A stretch of 64,000 bases of DNA from DASZPL01 sp035550315 (lineage in GTDB: Bacteria > Actinomycetota > Actinomycetes > JAFAQI01), in contig DASZPL010000056.1 of NCBI GenBank assembly GCA_035550315.1, positions 1-64,000 of the forward strand. Direction: 5' to 3'. A program made the position numbers and the translations under genes. The notes below the pieces were generated by a model that did not search any database, was not told where the DNA came from, and saw only the letters and a list, made by a program, of their open reading frames with translations. Of this stretch, positions 39,379 to 47,609 are shown in pieces. How positions within the stretch are numbered: the stretch's first letter is position 1; each line of letters starts with the position of its first letter.

Positions 39379-41773
39379 GACGCCAGTGGGCGGTGATCTG
39401 GGTGCGGCGCGAGCTGTTTCGCCGTCCGATGCGTACCGTGATGGTCCGCGCCGATCGCTGGTAACTCCAATGACTGCGACGCAATGCTCGATCGCCGATC
39501 CGGACGCTACGCGGCCGAGGCACGTCCGCGAACCGGACCACCCAGGCTCTGGATTTCGGGGCTCCGCGGAACCGGCCGCTTGCCGATCCGATCGTGACCG
39601 TGGCCCGAGCCCTGCTCGCGGCGTGACTGATCGGCGTCCAGGTGTCGCGGCCGTGGCGGTAGCCAAACCCGGTGCCGTGGTCGTCGTAGAGCCGGAACGA
39701 GCCGCGGTGCCCGGGGTACGCCGTCACAACCAGCCGTCGAGCGGGGCCAGCCGCAGTGGTCGCGACCGCGGGTTGCGTGACGAGCACCGAACCGGCGCGC
39801 AGGAAGACCGGCATCTGCTGGAGCGGCACCGAGAGGTGCACCCGGCGCGGCCCGCGATAGGCGTGACCGGTGAAGTAGTCGACCCAGCGCCCGGGCGGGA
39901 TCCACACCGTCGCCGGCGCTGGATCGCCCGGTGCGGTGACCGGGGAGACGAGCACGTCCCGGCCCAGGGTGTATTCGGTCGGGAACCGGTACGCGGCCGG
40001 GTTGCGGGGCCATTGCAGGTAGAGCGCGCGGGTCAGCGGCAGGCCGGTGTCGTAGGTCTCGCGGGCGAGCGTGTAGAGGTAGGGCACCAGCGCTTCGCGC
40101 AACCGCAGCGCGGCGGCGGCCGCCGACTGCGCGGGCTGCGGATACTCCCAGGGCAGCCGGGCGCCGTGGTTGGAGTGCAGCCGCTCCAGTGGCTGGAAGG
40201 CGCCGAACTGGACCCACCGGGCGTAGAGGTCAGGCGGATCCTTGGCGCCTGCGATGCCGTTCTCGGGCCCGTCGCATCGACCGAGCACCGGCCGGCCGTT
40301 GAAGCTGCCGATGTCGTGGCTGACGTAGGGCAGCCCGACGCTGCCCTCGGCGGTCGTGAGTTTGGCTTCGAGCGCGAGCACGCTCCAGGTCGCGCAGGTG
40401 TCACCGGTGAACTGGATGGCAGAGCGGTGCTCGGCGTAGATCCCGAGTCCCGGTCCGGCGGCGCCGTCGCCGCCTTGGTAGGAGCCACCGACGCGCGACA
40501 GCACGAGCCACCGGCTGCCCGCCGCATGCTGCAACTTCTCGTAGCGAGAGTTGATCCAGGTGTCGGGGGTGAGGCCCGGCGCAGATGCTCGCGACCCGTC
40601 GCAGCACCAGTCGAGCCAGAAGGAGTCAACGCCGGCCCGCAGCAGCGGCCTATGCAGTGCAAGATAGGCGCTCAGCTGACTCGGCTTGGTCCAGTCGAAG
40701 ACGTAGCACTTGCCCAGCGGGTCGGCCTGTTGCAGCAGGCAGCCGGAGTCGGTGGCGAGCGGACCGGCGCGCGCGACGGTCGGCAGGTACGCCGGGTCGG
40801 TGCTGTCGATCGACGGGTGAATGTTGAGGACGACGGACAAACCGTGGTGGTGCGCCCAGGACAGGAAGCCGCGCGGGTTCGGGAACAGCTTGTGGTTCCA
40901 CTCCCAGCCGTTCCAGCTGAATGCTGCCGGGTTGCCGGCGACGACGCCGCCGACGATCGCGCCGACCGGGTTGGCCTCTCGCTTCCAATCGGTGTCGACC
41001 GACAGCGTGTCGAGCGGCACGTGGTGCGCGCGGAACTGCCCGATCAGCCCTTGAAAGCCGGCCGCGCTGTACGGGTAGTAGCGGGAGAACCACACGCCGA
41101 ACGCCTTGCGGGGCAACAGCGGCGCGGGGCCGGTCAGCCGGCGCAGGTCGCGTAGCGCGCGCTGGTAGTCGTGGCCGTAGCCGAAGAAGTAGCCGTCCTG
41201 GTAGCGACCGCTGGTCGATCGCGGCTCGAAGCCCGGAGCCCGTTTGGTCAGTACGACGTCGCCGCTGTCGTTCAGCAGGGACCACCCGCGGCGCGACAAC
41301 AGGCCCGGATGCAGTGCGACCGGTCCGGTCACGTGATCGAGCGCGCGGATCCAACCGCCGAGTTGTGACGTCGCGGAGGATGCCGACCAGTCCGGATGCG
41401 CGCGCCAGCTGGCGTGGTTTGGCGCGATGGTCAGGTTGTGCGGCGTGAACGGGCCGCTGCCGTCGCGGTATCGCAGGGTGAGCGCCGACGTGCGGATCAC
41501 GCGGACGCCGTGCCGGACGGTGGTCGTGTACGGCGTACTGTTCGGGCGGTGCAGCGCCACCATCGTCGGACGGTTTTCGAACTTGCCGTCGCTCGAATAC
41601 TCCAGCCGGATCAATGTGGGTGACAGCACCTCAAACCGCGCATGCCCGTCAACGACGGCGTGGGTTGACGGAGTGACCGCGCGGGCGGCCGATCCGGTTG
41701 CCAGCAAGCCGGCTGAGGTCGCTGCGCCGGTCACAACGATGGCGGCGAGCACGCTGACCCGCCGCCCGATCAC
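39371..41773 (-). CDS. Secreted glycoside hydrolase family 31
   Basis: 800 residues. Signal peptide (MIGRRVSVLAAIVVTGAATS, cut near ARA-V). GH31 (beta/alpha)8 domain with FGVWFSRYYPYSAAGFQ, NIHPSID, nucleophile region GVDSFWLDWCCDG (Asp in the WXD position), SHDIGSFNGRP with the general acid region, and the C-terminal beta-sandwich (AGSVLVTQPAVAT). Family members are alpha-glucosidases, alpha-xylosidases and sulfoquinovosidases; the nucleophile region lacks the usual DMNE text, so specificity cannot be stated. The stop codon lies in a REP-like palindrome. Confidence 0.88.
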   Translation of the reverse strand: MIGRRVSVLAAIVVTGAATSAGLLATGSAARAVTPSTHAVVDGHARFEVLSPTLIRLEYSSDGKFENRPTMVALHRPNSTPYTTTVRHGVRVIRTSALTLRYRDGSGPFTPHNLTIAPNHASWRAHPDWSASSATSQLGGWIRALDHVTGPVALHPGLLSRRGWSLLNDSGDVVLTKRAPGFEPRSTSGRYQDGYFFGYGHDYQRALRDLRRLTGPAPLLPRKAFGVWFSRYYPYSAAGFQGLIGQFRAHHVPLDTLSVDTDWKREANPVGAIVGGVVAGNPAAFSWNGWEWNHKLFPNPRGFLSWAHHHGLSVVLNIHPSIDSTDPAYLPTVARAGPLATDSGCLLQQADPLGKCYVFDWTKPSQLSAYLALHRPLLRAGVDSFWLDWCCDGSRASAPGLTPDTWINSRYEKLQHAAGSRWLVLSRVGGSYQGGDGAAGPGLGIYAEHRSAIQFTGDTCATWSVLALEAKLTTAEGSVGLPYVSHDIGSFNGRPVLGRCDGPENGIAGAKDPPDLYARWVQFGAFQPLERLHSNHGARLPWEYPQPAQSAAAAALRLREALVPYLYTLARETYDTGLPLTRALYLQWPRNPAAYRFPTEYTLGRDVLVSPVTAPGDPAPATVWIPPGRWVDYFTGHAYRGPRRVHLSVPLQQMPVFLRAGSVLVTQPAVATTAAGPARRLVVTAYPGHRGSFRLYDDHGTGFGYRHGRDTWTPISHAASRARATVTIGSASGRFRGAPKSRAWVVRFADVPRPRSVRIGDRALRRSHWSYQRSARTITVRIGRRNSSRRTQITAHWRRS

Positions 41774-41805
41774 GGTCTAGGTGTACCTCACACCGCAGCG
41801 CCGGG

Positions 41806-42294
41806 TCAGGACTGCTGCGGCTTCGCCTCGCTGATGTCGGCGAGCCGGTCGAGCGTCTGCGTCATCCCGGCCCGCAGGTCGGCGCGCCGGTCCTTTAGCC
41901 CGCCGAGCGTGCTGATGATGAACCAGCCCACGAGGCCGATCGGCTTCGTCACCTCGTAGGACTCGTGCACCCGCGTGCCCGACCCCTCCGGCACGAACCG
42001 GTAGCGCCATTCGACGGTGCCGCCGAACGGCTCGGTCCGGGCGAAGGCAAACTCGCGACCCGGATCGGCCGCGATGACGACCGGCCAGTTGGGCCAGTGC
42101 CCGCGACCAGCCCGGTTGATCGCCCTGAAGCGGGCGCCCACGACCGGACCGGTCGCTCCTTTGATCCAGGTGCACTTCTCGATCTCGGGCGACATCTCCG
42201 GCGTCCGGGTCACGTCCGAGACGATGTCGTAGAGCGTCTCCGGTGGCGCTTCGATGTAGCGATCGACCGTGTCGGTCGTCAGCTCCTGCCGCAT
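41806..42294 (-). CDS. SRPBCC (polyketide cyclase/dehydrase-like) protein
   Basis: 162 residues from ATG 42294. The family layout is clear: VDRYIEAPPETLYDIVSDVT, then TPEMSPEIEKCTWI, GARFRAINRAGR, EWRYRFVPEGSGTRVHESYE and a C-terminal helix. It has a hydrophobic ligand-binding START fold; ligand unknown. Similar genes are common in mycobacteria beside lipid genes. tRNA-Ser lies 71 bases upstream on the same strand. Confidence 0.85.
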   Translation of the reverse strand: MRQELTTDTVDRYIEAPPETLYDIVSDVTRTPEMSPEIEKCTWIKGATGPVVGARFRAINRAGRGHWPNWPVVIAADPGREFAFARTEPFGGTVEWRYRFVPEGSGTRVHESYEVTKPIGLVGWFIISTLGGLKDRRADLRAGMTQTLDRLADISEAKPQQS

Positions 42295-42365
42295 GTCATC
42301 ACCGTCCCGGGTCGTGGCGGATCCGTACCCCCGTTGAGACCGGGCCGCCGTCGAGCCCCCTATGG

Positions 42366-42452
42366 CGGTGGAGGTGGGATTTGAACCCACGGAGGAGTTG
42401 CCCCCTCACACGCTTTCGAGGCGTGCTCCTTCGGCCGCTCGGACACTCCACC
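42366..42452 (-). tRNA. tRNA-Ser (anticodon CGA)
   Basis: Read on the minus strand: acceptor GGTGGAG (42452-42446) pairs with CTCCACC (42373-42367). Anticodon stem CACGC/GCGTG, loop CTCGAAA gives CGA (42418-42416). Long variable arm, T arm GGTTCAAATC. CCA is not encoded. Confidence 0.96.
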
Positions 42453-42462
42453 GCGCGCCAGA

Positions 42463-42933
42463 CTACAAGAGCGTGGCGCCCTCTCGGCGGGCGTCGAACC
42501 AGCCGCGCAGCAGCTCACCGCACTCCTCGGCCAGCACACCGGTGATCACTTCCACCCGATGGTTCAGCCGGCGGTCGCGCAACGCGTCCCACATCGACCC
42601 GGCGGCACCGGCCTTCGGGTCGAACGCGCCGTACACCACCCGGTCGAGCCGCGCCAGCACGGCAGCACCGGCGCACATCGTGCACGGCTCGAGGGTGACG
42701 ACGAGTGTGCAGCCGCTCAGCCGCCACGACCCGACGGACTGGGCAGCGGCGCGGATGGCCAGCACTTCGGCGTGCGCGGTCGGGTCGCGGTCGACCTCGC
42801 GGCGGTTGCCGCCGGCGCCGATGGTGCGGCCGTCGGCGTCGATGACGACCGCGCCGACCGGGACATCGCCCGCCGCCGCTGCAGATCTGGCCTCGTCCAG
42901 CGCGGCGCGCATCGCCGCGTCGTAACGGCTCAC
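42463..42933 (-). CDS. tadA: tRNA-adenosine deaminase
   Basis: 156 residues. Zinc and catalytic residues His54 and Glu56 (TAHAEVL) and Cys84/Cys87 (LEPCTMC). It deaminates A34 to inosine in tRNA-Arg(ACG). It follows the deaminase-associated protein gene with a 4-base overlap, a pairing widespread in actinomycetes. Confidence 0.95.
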   Translation of the reverse strand: MSRYDAAMRAALDEARSAAAAGDVPVGAVVIDADGRTIGAGGNRREVDRDPTAHAEVLAIRAAAQSVGSWRLSGCTLVVTLEPCTMCAGAAVLARLDRVVYGAFDPKAGAAGSMWDALRDRRLNHRVEVITGVLAEECGELLRGWFDARREGATLL

Positions 42934-43460
42934 TCGCCGCGGATCTTCTCCAGCACGTCGAGGCAGCCGGCGGCTTCACACACCGCGCTGATCACGTCGC
43001 TGGGCAACGCGCCCTCGGTGGCGCAGAGCTCGAGCAGCCGTTCGGTCGGCGTCCCGAGGTCGCTAAGCAGCGCGGCATCACCGGCCGGCTCGGCGTCGAT
43101 CGACGTACCGTCGTCGTCCTCGTTGTCCTCGTCGTCCTCCTCGGCCGCCTGCTTGTCGGCCATCACGCTGTCGATGTCGACCGCGGCTTCACCGAACAAC
43201 GCGGCTCGCTCGCTCGAGGTGATGACGCGCGCGTCGGAAATGAAGACGCGGGGCTCGTCGTCGGCGCCGGCGTCGACGCGCAGCACGGCGAACCATTCGT
43301 CATCCTCCTCGACGAACAGCAGCGCGGTCTGCGCCTCGTCGCCAACCGCCTCTTGCAGCAGCTCTACGACGCTGTCGAGATCCTCGGCGCCCTCAAGCGG
43401 CAACTCTTCGCCGGTCCATCCCGATCCCACGCGGGCCAGCGCCGCCGTCGCATAACTCAC
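42930..43460 (-). CDS. tRNA adenosine deaminase-associated protein
   Basis: 176 residues from GTG 43460. LDSVVELLQEAVGDEAQTAL, EEDDEWFAVLRVDAG, PRVFISDARVITSSERAALF, then an extremely acidic stretch EEDDEDNEDDDG and a helical end TPTERLLELCATEGALPSDV. This family is found next to tadA in actinomycetes; its function is unknown. The acidic tract may bind the basic tRNA enzyme. The downstream overlap with tadA is ATGA. Confidence 0.88.
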   Translation of the reverse strand: MSYATAALARVGSGWTGEELPLEGAEDLDSVVELLQEAVGDEAQTALLFVEEDDEWFAVLRVDAGADDEPRVFISDARVITSSERAALFGEAAVDIDSVMADKQAAEEDDEDNEDDDGTSIDAEPAGDAALLSDLGTPTERLLELCATEGALPSDVISAVCEAAGCLDVLEKIRGE

Positions 43461-43485
43461 CGGTGACCTCCCTGGGCAGTCATCG

Positions 43486-43968
43486 TCACAGCACCGACGC
43501 CAGCGCCTGCTCGTATGCCTCGGCGAAGCCCAACCGAGCTGCGACGGCCGCCAGCATCTCGTCGGCGTAGGCGTCTAAGTCAGACAGCACCGCACCGAGC
43601 TCCATCTCGTCAAGCCCCAAGTCGGCGAAGATACCGAGGTCGCCGGCCGGCCAGACCTCTTGCGCGTCCTCGTCTGCCGGCGTGTCGAGCCCGAGCCGCT
43701 CCACCACCTGCTGCGCGAGGTCCCAGTCGACCGCCGCGGTGACATCCGACAAGAGCACCCGCACGTCATCGGCTCTAACCCGAACGGCCACGAAAAATTC
43801 ATCCGCGACGTTGATCAACCCGATGGCACCGTTTTCGGCCGGCTGCTGGCGCAGCACCTTGATCAGTCCGTCGAGGGTTCCCGCGGCGCGCTCGGGGAGC
43901 AGGCCGGACTGCCACGCCCCGTCCTCGCGGTAGAGGACGACGCCGACGCTCTCGTCCGACTCGTCCAC
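43486..43968 (-). CDS. Second tRNA adenosine deaminase-associated-type protein
   Basis: 160 residues from GTG 43968. Its layout copies its neighbour: GLIKVLRQQPAENGAIGLIN, DEFFVAVRVRADDVRVLLSD, then an acidic part and LGLDEMELGAVLSDLDAYAD plus a helical end. It lies 25 bases before the other associated protein. A tandem duplication or two-subunit arrangement is likely. No enzymatic motif is visible. Confidence 0.82.
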   Translation of the reverse strand: MDESDESVGVVLYREDGAWQSGLLPERAAGTLDGLIKVLRQQPAENGAIGLINVADEFFVAVRVRADDVRVLLSDVTAAVDWDLAQQVVERLGLDTPADEDAQEVWPAGDLGIFADLGLDEMELGAVLSDLDAYADEMLAAVAARLGFAEAYEQALASVL

Positions 43969-44027
43969 TCGTCCACCTCGATCGCCCGTCCGACGATCGT
44001 GACAGAAACCGCTAGCCGGCGATAGCC

Positions 44028-44207
44028 CTAATCCGGCTTGGGCGAGCCGGGCGGCCGTTCCCCGCCGGGCGTGCCGGTGCCGATCATCGACAGCGTCCAG
44101 GCGCGGCGGCACGACTGGCACCACCAGCTGCCGTGGCGCTCGCCGTACGGCTGGATGTCTTCGTCACCGCAGTACGGGCAGAAGAACGGTACGGCGCGCT
44201 GGGTCAC
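44028..44207 (-). CDS. Small zinc-ribbon protein downstream of sulfite reductase
   Basis: 59 residues from GTG 44207: VTQRAVPFFCPYCGDEDIQP and GSWWCQSCRRAWTLSMIG give two CXXC pairs of a zinc ribbon, then a Gly/Pro tail. It begins 3 bases after the sulfite reductase stop. Similar small CXXC proteins follow sir genes in Streptomyces and may help its metal or redox state, but no role is established. Easily missed because of size and GTG start. Confidence 0.78.
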   Translation of the reverse strand: MTQRAVPFFCPYCGDEDIQPYGERHGSWWCQSCRRAWTLSMIGTGTPGGERPPGSPKPD

Positions 44208-44210
44208 TGC

Positions 44211-45854
44211 CTACTGGACCAGCGACTCGTCCGCCCGGCGTACCCAGGCCGCGAACCGCTCGCCGTCGGCGCGGTCGGAAAGGTAGTTGCGCAGCACCCG
44301 CTCGATGTAGTCCGGCAGCTCGGCGGCCCTGACCTTCAGGCCGCGCAGCTTGCGGCCGAAGCCGGCATCTTCGCCGAGGGCACCGCCGAGGTGGACCTGG
44401 AAGCCTTCCTCGTCGTCGACGATCATGCCCTTCAATCCGATGTCGGCGAGCTGGAACCGAGCGCACGAGTTGGGGCAGCCGTTGACGTTGATCGAGATCG
44501 GCTCCGGGAAGTCCGGCAGCCGGCGGTCGAGCTCGGTGTAGAGGTCCATCGACCGCTGCTTCGTCTCGACCAGCGCGAGCTTGCAGAACTCGATGCCGGT
44601 GCAGGCCATCGTGCCGCGACGGAACACCGACGGCCGCACCTGCAGGTCACGCGCCTCGAGCGCGGCCACCAGCGCGTCGACCTCGTCGTCGGGGACGTCG
44701 AGGATGACGACCTTCTGCTCGACAGTCGCGGCGACCCGGCCGCCGCCGTGGCGGTCGGCGAGGTCGGCGATGGCCAGCAGCTCCTCGCCGCTGGTGCGCC
44801 CGGAGTGCAGCGCGAAGCCAACGTAGTTGCGGCCGTCATGCTGCCGGTGCACGCCAAGGTGGTCGCGCACGGCGCCGGCCGGCGGCGGGGCGGGTCCGTC
44901 GTCGAGTCGCCGGCCGAGGAACTCGTCGCTCTCCAGCACCTCGCGGAACTTCTCCGGGCCCCAGTCGGAGACCAGGAACTTCAGCCGCGCCCGGTTACGC
45001 GACCGGCGGTAGCCGTACTCGCGGAAGATCCGGGTCACACCGGCCCAGACCTCGATCACCTCGGCCGGTGGCACGAAGACGCCGACGCGCTGCCCGAGCT
45101 TGGGGTTGGTCGACAGCCCGCCACCGACCCACAGGTCGTAGCCGGCCCGCCCGTCAGGGTGCCGGACGCCGACGAAGGCGACGTCGTTGATTTCGTGCAA
45201 TGTGCAGTACGCCGAGCAACCGCTGATCGCGGTCTTGTACTTCCGGGGAAGGTTCGAAAATTCCTTGTTGTACAAGGCGAATTCGTTCAGCGCGGCGACC
45301 TCGTCGCTGCCGTCGATCACCTCGTCGGCGGCGACTCCCGACAACGGGCAGCCGAGGATATTGCGCGGGGTGTCGCCGCACGCCTCGCCGGTCGACAGCC
45401 CGACGGCCTCGAGCCGGTCCCAGATCTCGGGCACGTCTTCGATGCGGATCCAGTGCAGCTGCACGTTCTGCCGATCGGTGACGTCAGCGAGGCCGCGGCC
45501 GAAGTCGTCCGCGATCTGGCCGATCACGCGCAGTTGTTGCGTCGTCAGCGCACCGCCGGGGATCCGCACTCGCATCATGAAGAACTCGGCGTCGAGCTCC
45601 TCCGGCTCGAGGATCGCGGTCTTGCCGCCGGGGATCCCTTCGCGCCGCTGGGTGTAGAGACCCCACCAGCGCATCCGGCCACGCAAGTCGGCTGGATCGA
45701 TCGAGGCGAAGCCGGCCTTCGAGTAGATCGCCTCGATCCGGGCCCGGACGTTGAGGCCGTCGTCGTCCTTCTTCAGCCGCTCCTGTGGGGTCAGCGGCTC
45801 GAGGTGACCCAGCGCCCACTGCCCGTTGCCCTGCGGGCGACGCGGAGGTGGCAT
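44211..45854 (-). CDS. sirA: Ferredoxin-dependent sulfite reductase (SirA type)
   Basis: 547 residues from ATG 45854. Siroheme/4Fe-4S enzyme with half-domains PGGALTTQQLRVIGQIADDF and LHWIRIEDVP, cluster cysteines in TGIEFCKLAL and NVNGCPNSCAR (plus ACTG just before), and Tyr in RWWGLYTQR with Cys in STGEACGDTPRN that could form the covalent Tyr-Cys pair of mycobacterial SirA. It reduces sulfite to sulfide. Order sirA-cysH-chelatase matches Rv2391-Rv2393. Divergent from cysH, with the Cys leader peptide between. Confidence 0.93.
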   Translation of the reverse strand: MPPPRRPQGNGQWALGHLEPLTPQERLKKDDDGLNVRARIEAIYSKAGFASIDPADLRGRMRWWGLYTQRREGIPGGKTAILEPEELDAEFFMMRVRIPGGALTTQQLRVIGQIADDFGRGLADVTDRQNVQLHWIRIEDVPEIWDRLEAVGLSTGEACGDTPRNILGCPLSGVAADEVIDGSDEVAALNEFALYNKEFSNLPRKYKTAISGCSAYCTLHEINDVAFVGVRHPDGRAGYDLWVGGGLSTNPKLGQRVGVFVPPAEVIEVWAGVTRIFREYGYRRSRNRARLKFLVSDWGPEKFREVLESDEFLGRRLDDGPAPPPAGAVRDHLGVHRQHDGRNYVGFALHSGRTSGEELLAIADLADRHGGGRVAATVEQKVVILDVPDDEVDALVAALEARDLQVRPSVFRRGTMACTGIEFCKLALVETKQRSMDLYTELDRRLPDFPEPISINVNGCPNSCARFQLADIGLKGMIVDDEEGFQVHLGGALGEDAGFGRKLRGLKVRAAELPDYIERVLRNYLSDRADGERFAAWVRRADESLVQ

Positions 45855-45962
45855 CACGGGTTCCGATCGTCGATTGAGGACGAGACCGCGCTGTCTCGAC
45901 TGGTTGTTGGTGCGTGAGGTCCGGCTGGTGACCTGCCGGCCGACGTATGACAGACTACTGGT

Positions 45963-46043
45963 ATGTCCTCGCCGGTGGCACTGGTGGCGCGGCTGCACGT
46001 TGACCTGCAGCGCGTCCAGAGCGCCACCTGTCGCGTGCGCTGA
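45963..46043 (+). CDS. Cysteine-containing leader peptide before cysH
   Basis: 26 residues: MSSPVALVARLHVDLQRVQS then ATCRVR. The 'RLHVDLQRV.SA.CR' text is the pattern of actinobacterial putative leader peptides found before sulfur assimilation genes. A TATGAC -10-like box at 45946-45951 places the transcript start near the ATG, so translation may be leaderless. The single late Cys codon (TGT) is suited to attenuation by cysteinyl-tRNA supply; 40 bases separate its stop from cysH. Confidence 0.75.
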   Translation: MSSPVALVARLHVDLQRVQSATCRVR

Positions 46044-46083
46044 ACCTTCGCGCCCGCGACCCTACTCACCCTCCGAGGACACC

Positions 46084-46833
46084 GTGTCATCCGTTGTCGA
46101 CACCATGTCGCTGTCGTTCCTGCATGACGACGCCAGCGTCCTGCACGAGCTCTACGACGAGTCCGACGGCCTGGCCCATCTCGCGCTACACGCCGGCGCC
46201 GCGCTCGAGCACGCCACCCCGCAAGAGGTGCTGGAGTGGGCGGTCGGTCGGTTCGGCCAGCGGTTCGTCGTGACGTCGTCAATGGGCGACGCCGTACTGG
46301 CTCATCTCGCCGCGTCGGTCAGCCCCGGCATCCGGGTGCTGTTCCTCGACACCGGCTACCACTTCGCCGAGACGCTGGGTACGGCGGATGCCGCCGCTGC
46401 CATGCTCCCGATCGATCTGGTGCACGTCCGACCGCACCTGTCGGTATGCGAGCAGGATGCCGCCTTCGGGCCGGACCTGTTCGCGCGCGACCCCGACCTG
46501 TGCTGCGCGATGCGGAAGGTGGCGCCGCTGAAGAAGGCGCTCACGCCGTACGTCGCGTGGGCGTCCGGCATCCGTCGCGACGAGGCGCACACCCGGGCGA
46601 ACGTGAAGGTGGTCGACTGGGACGAGCAGCACCAGATGGTGAAGGTCAACCCGCTCGCGACCTGGACCCGTGACGACGTCGACCGCTACATCGCAGAGAA
46701 CGACGTCCTCGTCAACCCACTGATGTACGACGGCTATGGCTCGATCGGCTGCGCGCCGTGCACCAAGCGCGGCGAGGGCCGCGACGGCCGCTGGCTCGGC
46801 ATGCCGAAGCTCGAGTGCGGCCTGCACGGCTGA
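46084..46833 (+). CDS. cysH: Adenylylsulfate (APS) reductase, 4Fe-4S type
   Basis: 249 residues from GTG 46084 with GAGGA upstream (ATG 46105 is an alternative). PAPS reductase fold: FVVTSSMGDAVLAHLAA, FLDTGYHFAET; cluster ligands CysCys140/141 (DPDLCCAMRK) and C-X2-C 223/226 (GCAPCTKRGEGRDGRW); catalytic C-terminal ECGLHG (Cys245). The CC/CXXC motif indicates APS rather than PAPS as substrate. Converts APS to sulfite, the substrate of the divergent sulfite reductase. Confidence 0.95.
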   Translation: MSSVVDTMSLSFLHDDASVLHELYDESDGLAHLALHAGAALEHATPQEVLEWAVGRFGQRFVVTSSMGDAVLAHLAASVSPGIRVLFLDTGYHFAETLGTADAAAAMLPIDLVHVRPHLSVCEQDAAFGPDLFARDPDLCCAMRKVAPLKKALTPYVAWASGIRRDEAHTRANVKVVDWDEQHQMVKVNPLATWTRDDVDRYIAENDVLVNPLMYDGYGSIGCAPCTKRGEGRDGRWLGMPKLECGLHG

Positions 46834-46867
46834 TGTCGCCGCTGATCCTCGCGGCACCGGGTCGACC

Positions 46868-47494
46868 ATGAGTGCGCCGCTGATCATCGCGTCGCATGGC
46901 AGCCGCGAGCCGGCCCATGCGGCGACCGTGTCGGCCATCGCCGCGCGGGTTCGGGAACTGGCGCCGGACCTCGACGTCCGGATCGGCTATCTCGGCCACA
47001 GCTTGCCGCGCTTGACGGCCGCGGCGCGCGATGGCGGCGTGGTCGTGCCATTGCTGCTGACCCGCGGCTACCACGTCACGACCGACATCCCGCGCCAGGC
47101 TCCCGGCTGCGTCGTCACCGAACCACTCGGGCCGGACCGCCGGCTTGCGGCGCTGCTCGCCCGCCGGCTCCGGGAGACCGCGTGGGCCGGTGGCGCCGTG
47201 GCATTGGCGGCCGCCGGATCGCGTCATGACGACGCCATCGACGACGTCCGCACCGTCGGGGGTTGGCTCGCCGAGGAGCTGGATGCACCCGTGCAGGTCG
47301 GCTTCGTCGCCTCCGGCGAGCCACGGCTCGGACCGAGCGAGACGGTCGCGTCGTACCTGCTCGCGGATGGTCACTTCGCGCACGCCGTCCGCAAGCACGG
47401 CCGAATCGTCACGGCACCGCTCGGCGCCGACCCGGCGCTTGCCGAGATCGTGCTCGACCGCTACGCCGCCGCCCGCGCGACCCTCGCCGCCTGA
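46868..47494 (+). CDS. Sirohydrochlorin chelatase, CbiX/SirB type
   Basis: 208 residues. LIIASHGSREPAHAATVSAI with metal-binding His, IRIGYLGHSLPRL-type linker, VVVPLLLTRGYHVTTDIPRQ with the second His, and a duplicate half GGAVALAAAGSRHDDAIDDV. It inserts Fe2+ into sirohydrochlorin to make siroheme for sulfite reductase, or Co2+ for cobalamin. It is 34 bases after cysH. Equivalent to Rv2393 (che1). Confidence 0.9.
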   Translation: MSAPLIIASHGSREPAHAATVSAIAARVRELAPDLDVRIGYLGHSLPRLTAAARDGGVVVPLLLTRGYHVTTDIPRQAPGCVVTEPLGPDRRLAALLARRLRETAWAGGAVALAAAGSRHDDAIDDVRTVGGWLAEELDAPVQVGFVASGEPRLGPSETVASYLLADGHFAHAVRKHGRIVTAPLGADPALAEIVLDRYAAARATLAA

Positions 47495-47523
47495 GCGCCG
47501 CCGTACCCCCTCCACGACCGGAG

Positions 47524-47603
47524 CGGCGCACAACCGTGACGGCAGTGGCGCGACTCGCAGGTTTCGGACGCTCAGCCGTCACTGACGTCTCGGTTGTGCG
47601 CCG
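47524..47603. repeat. Palindromic element P1, copy 1
   Basis: Outer arms CGGCGCACAACCG (47524-47536) and CGGTTGTGCGCCG (47591-47603), inner arms TGACGGC (47537-47543) and GCCGTCA (47575-47581), centre GGCGCGACTCGCAGGTTTCG. Strongly similar to the element at 48601, on the other side of the intervening gene. Confidence 0.88.
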
Positions 47604-47609
47604 GTGCAG

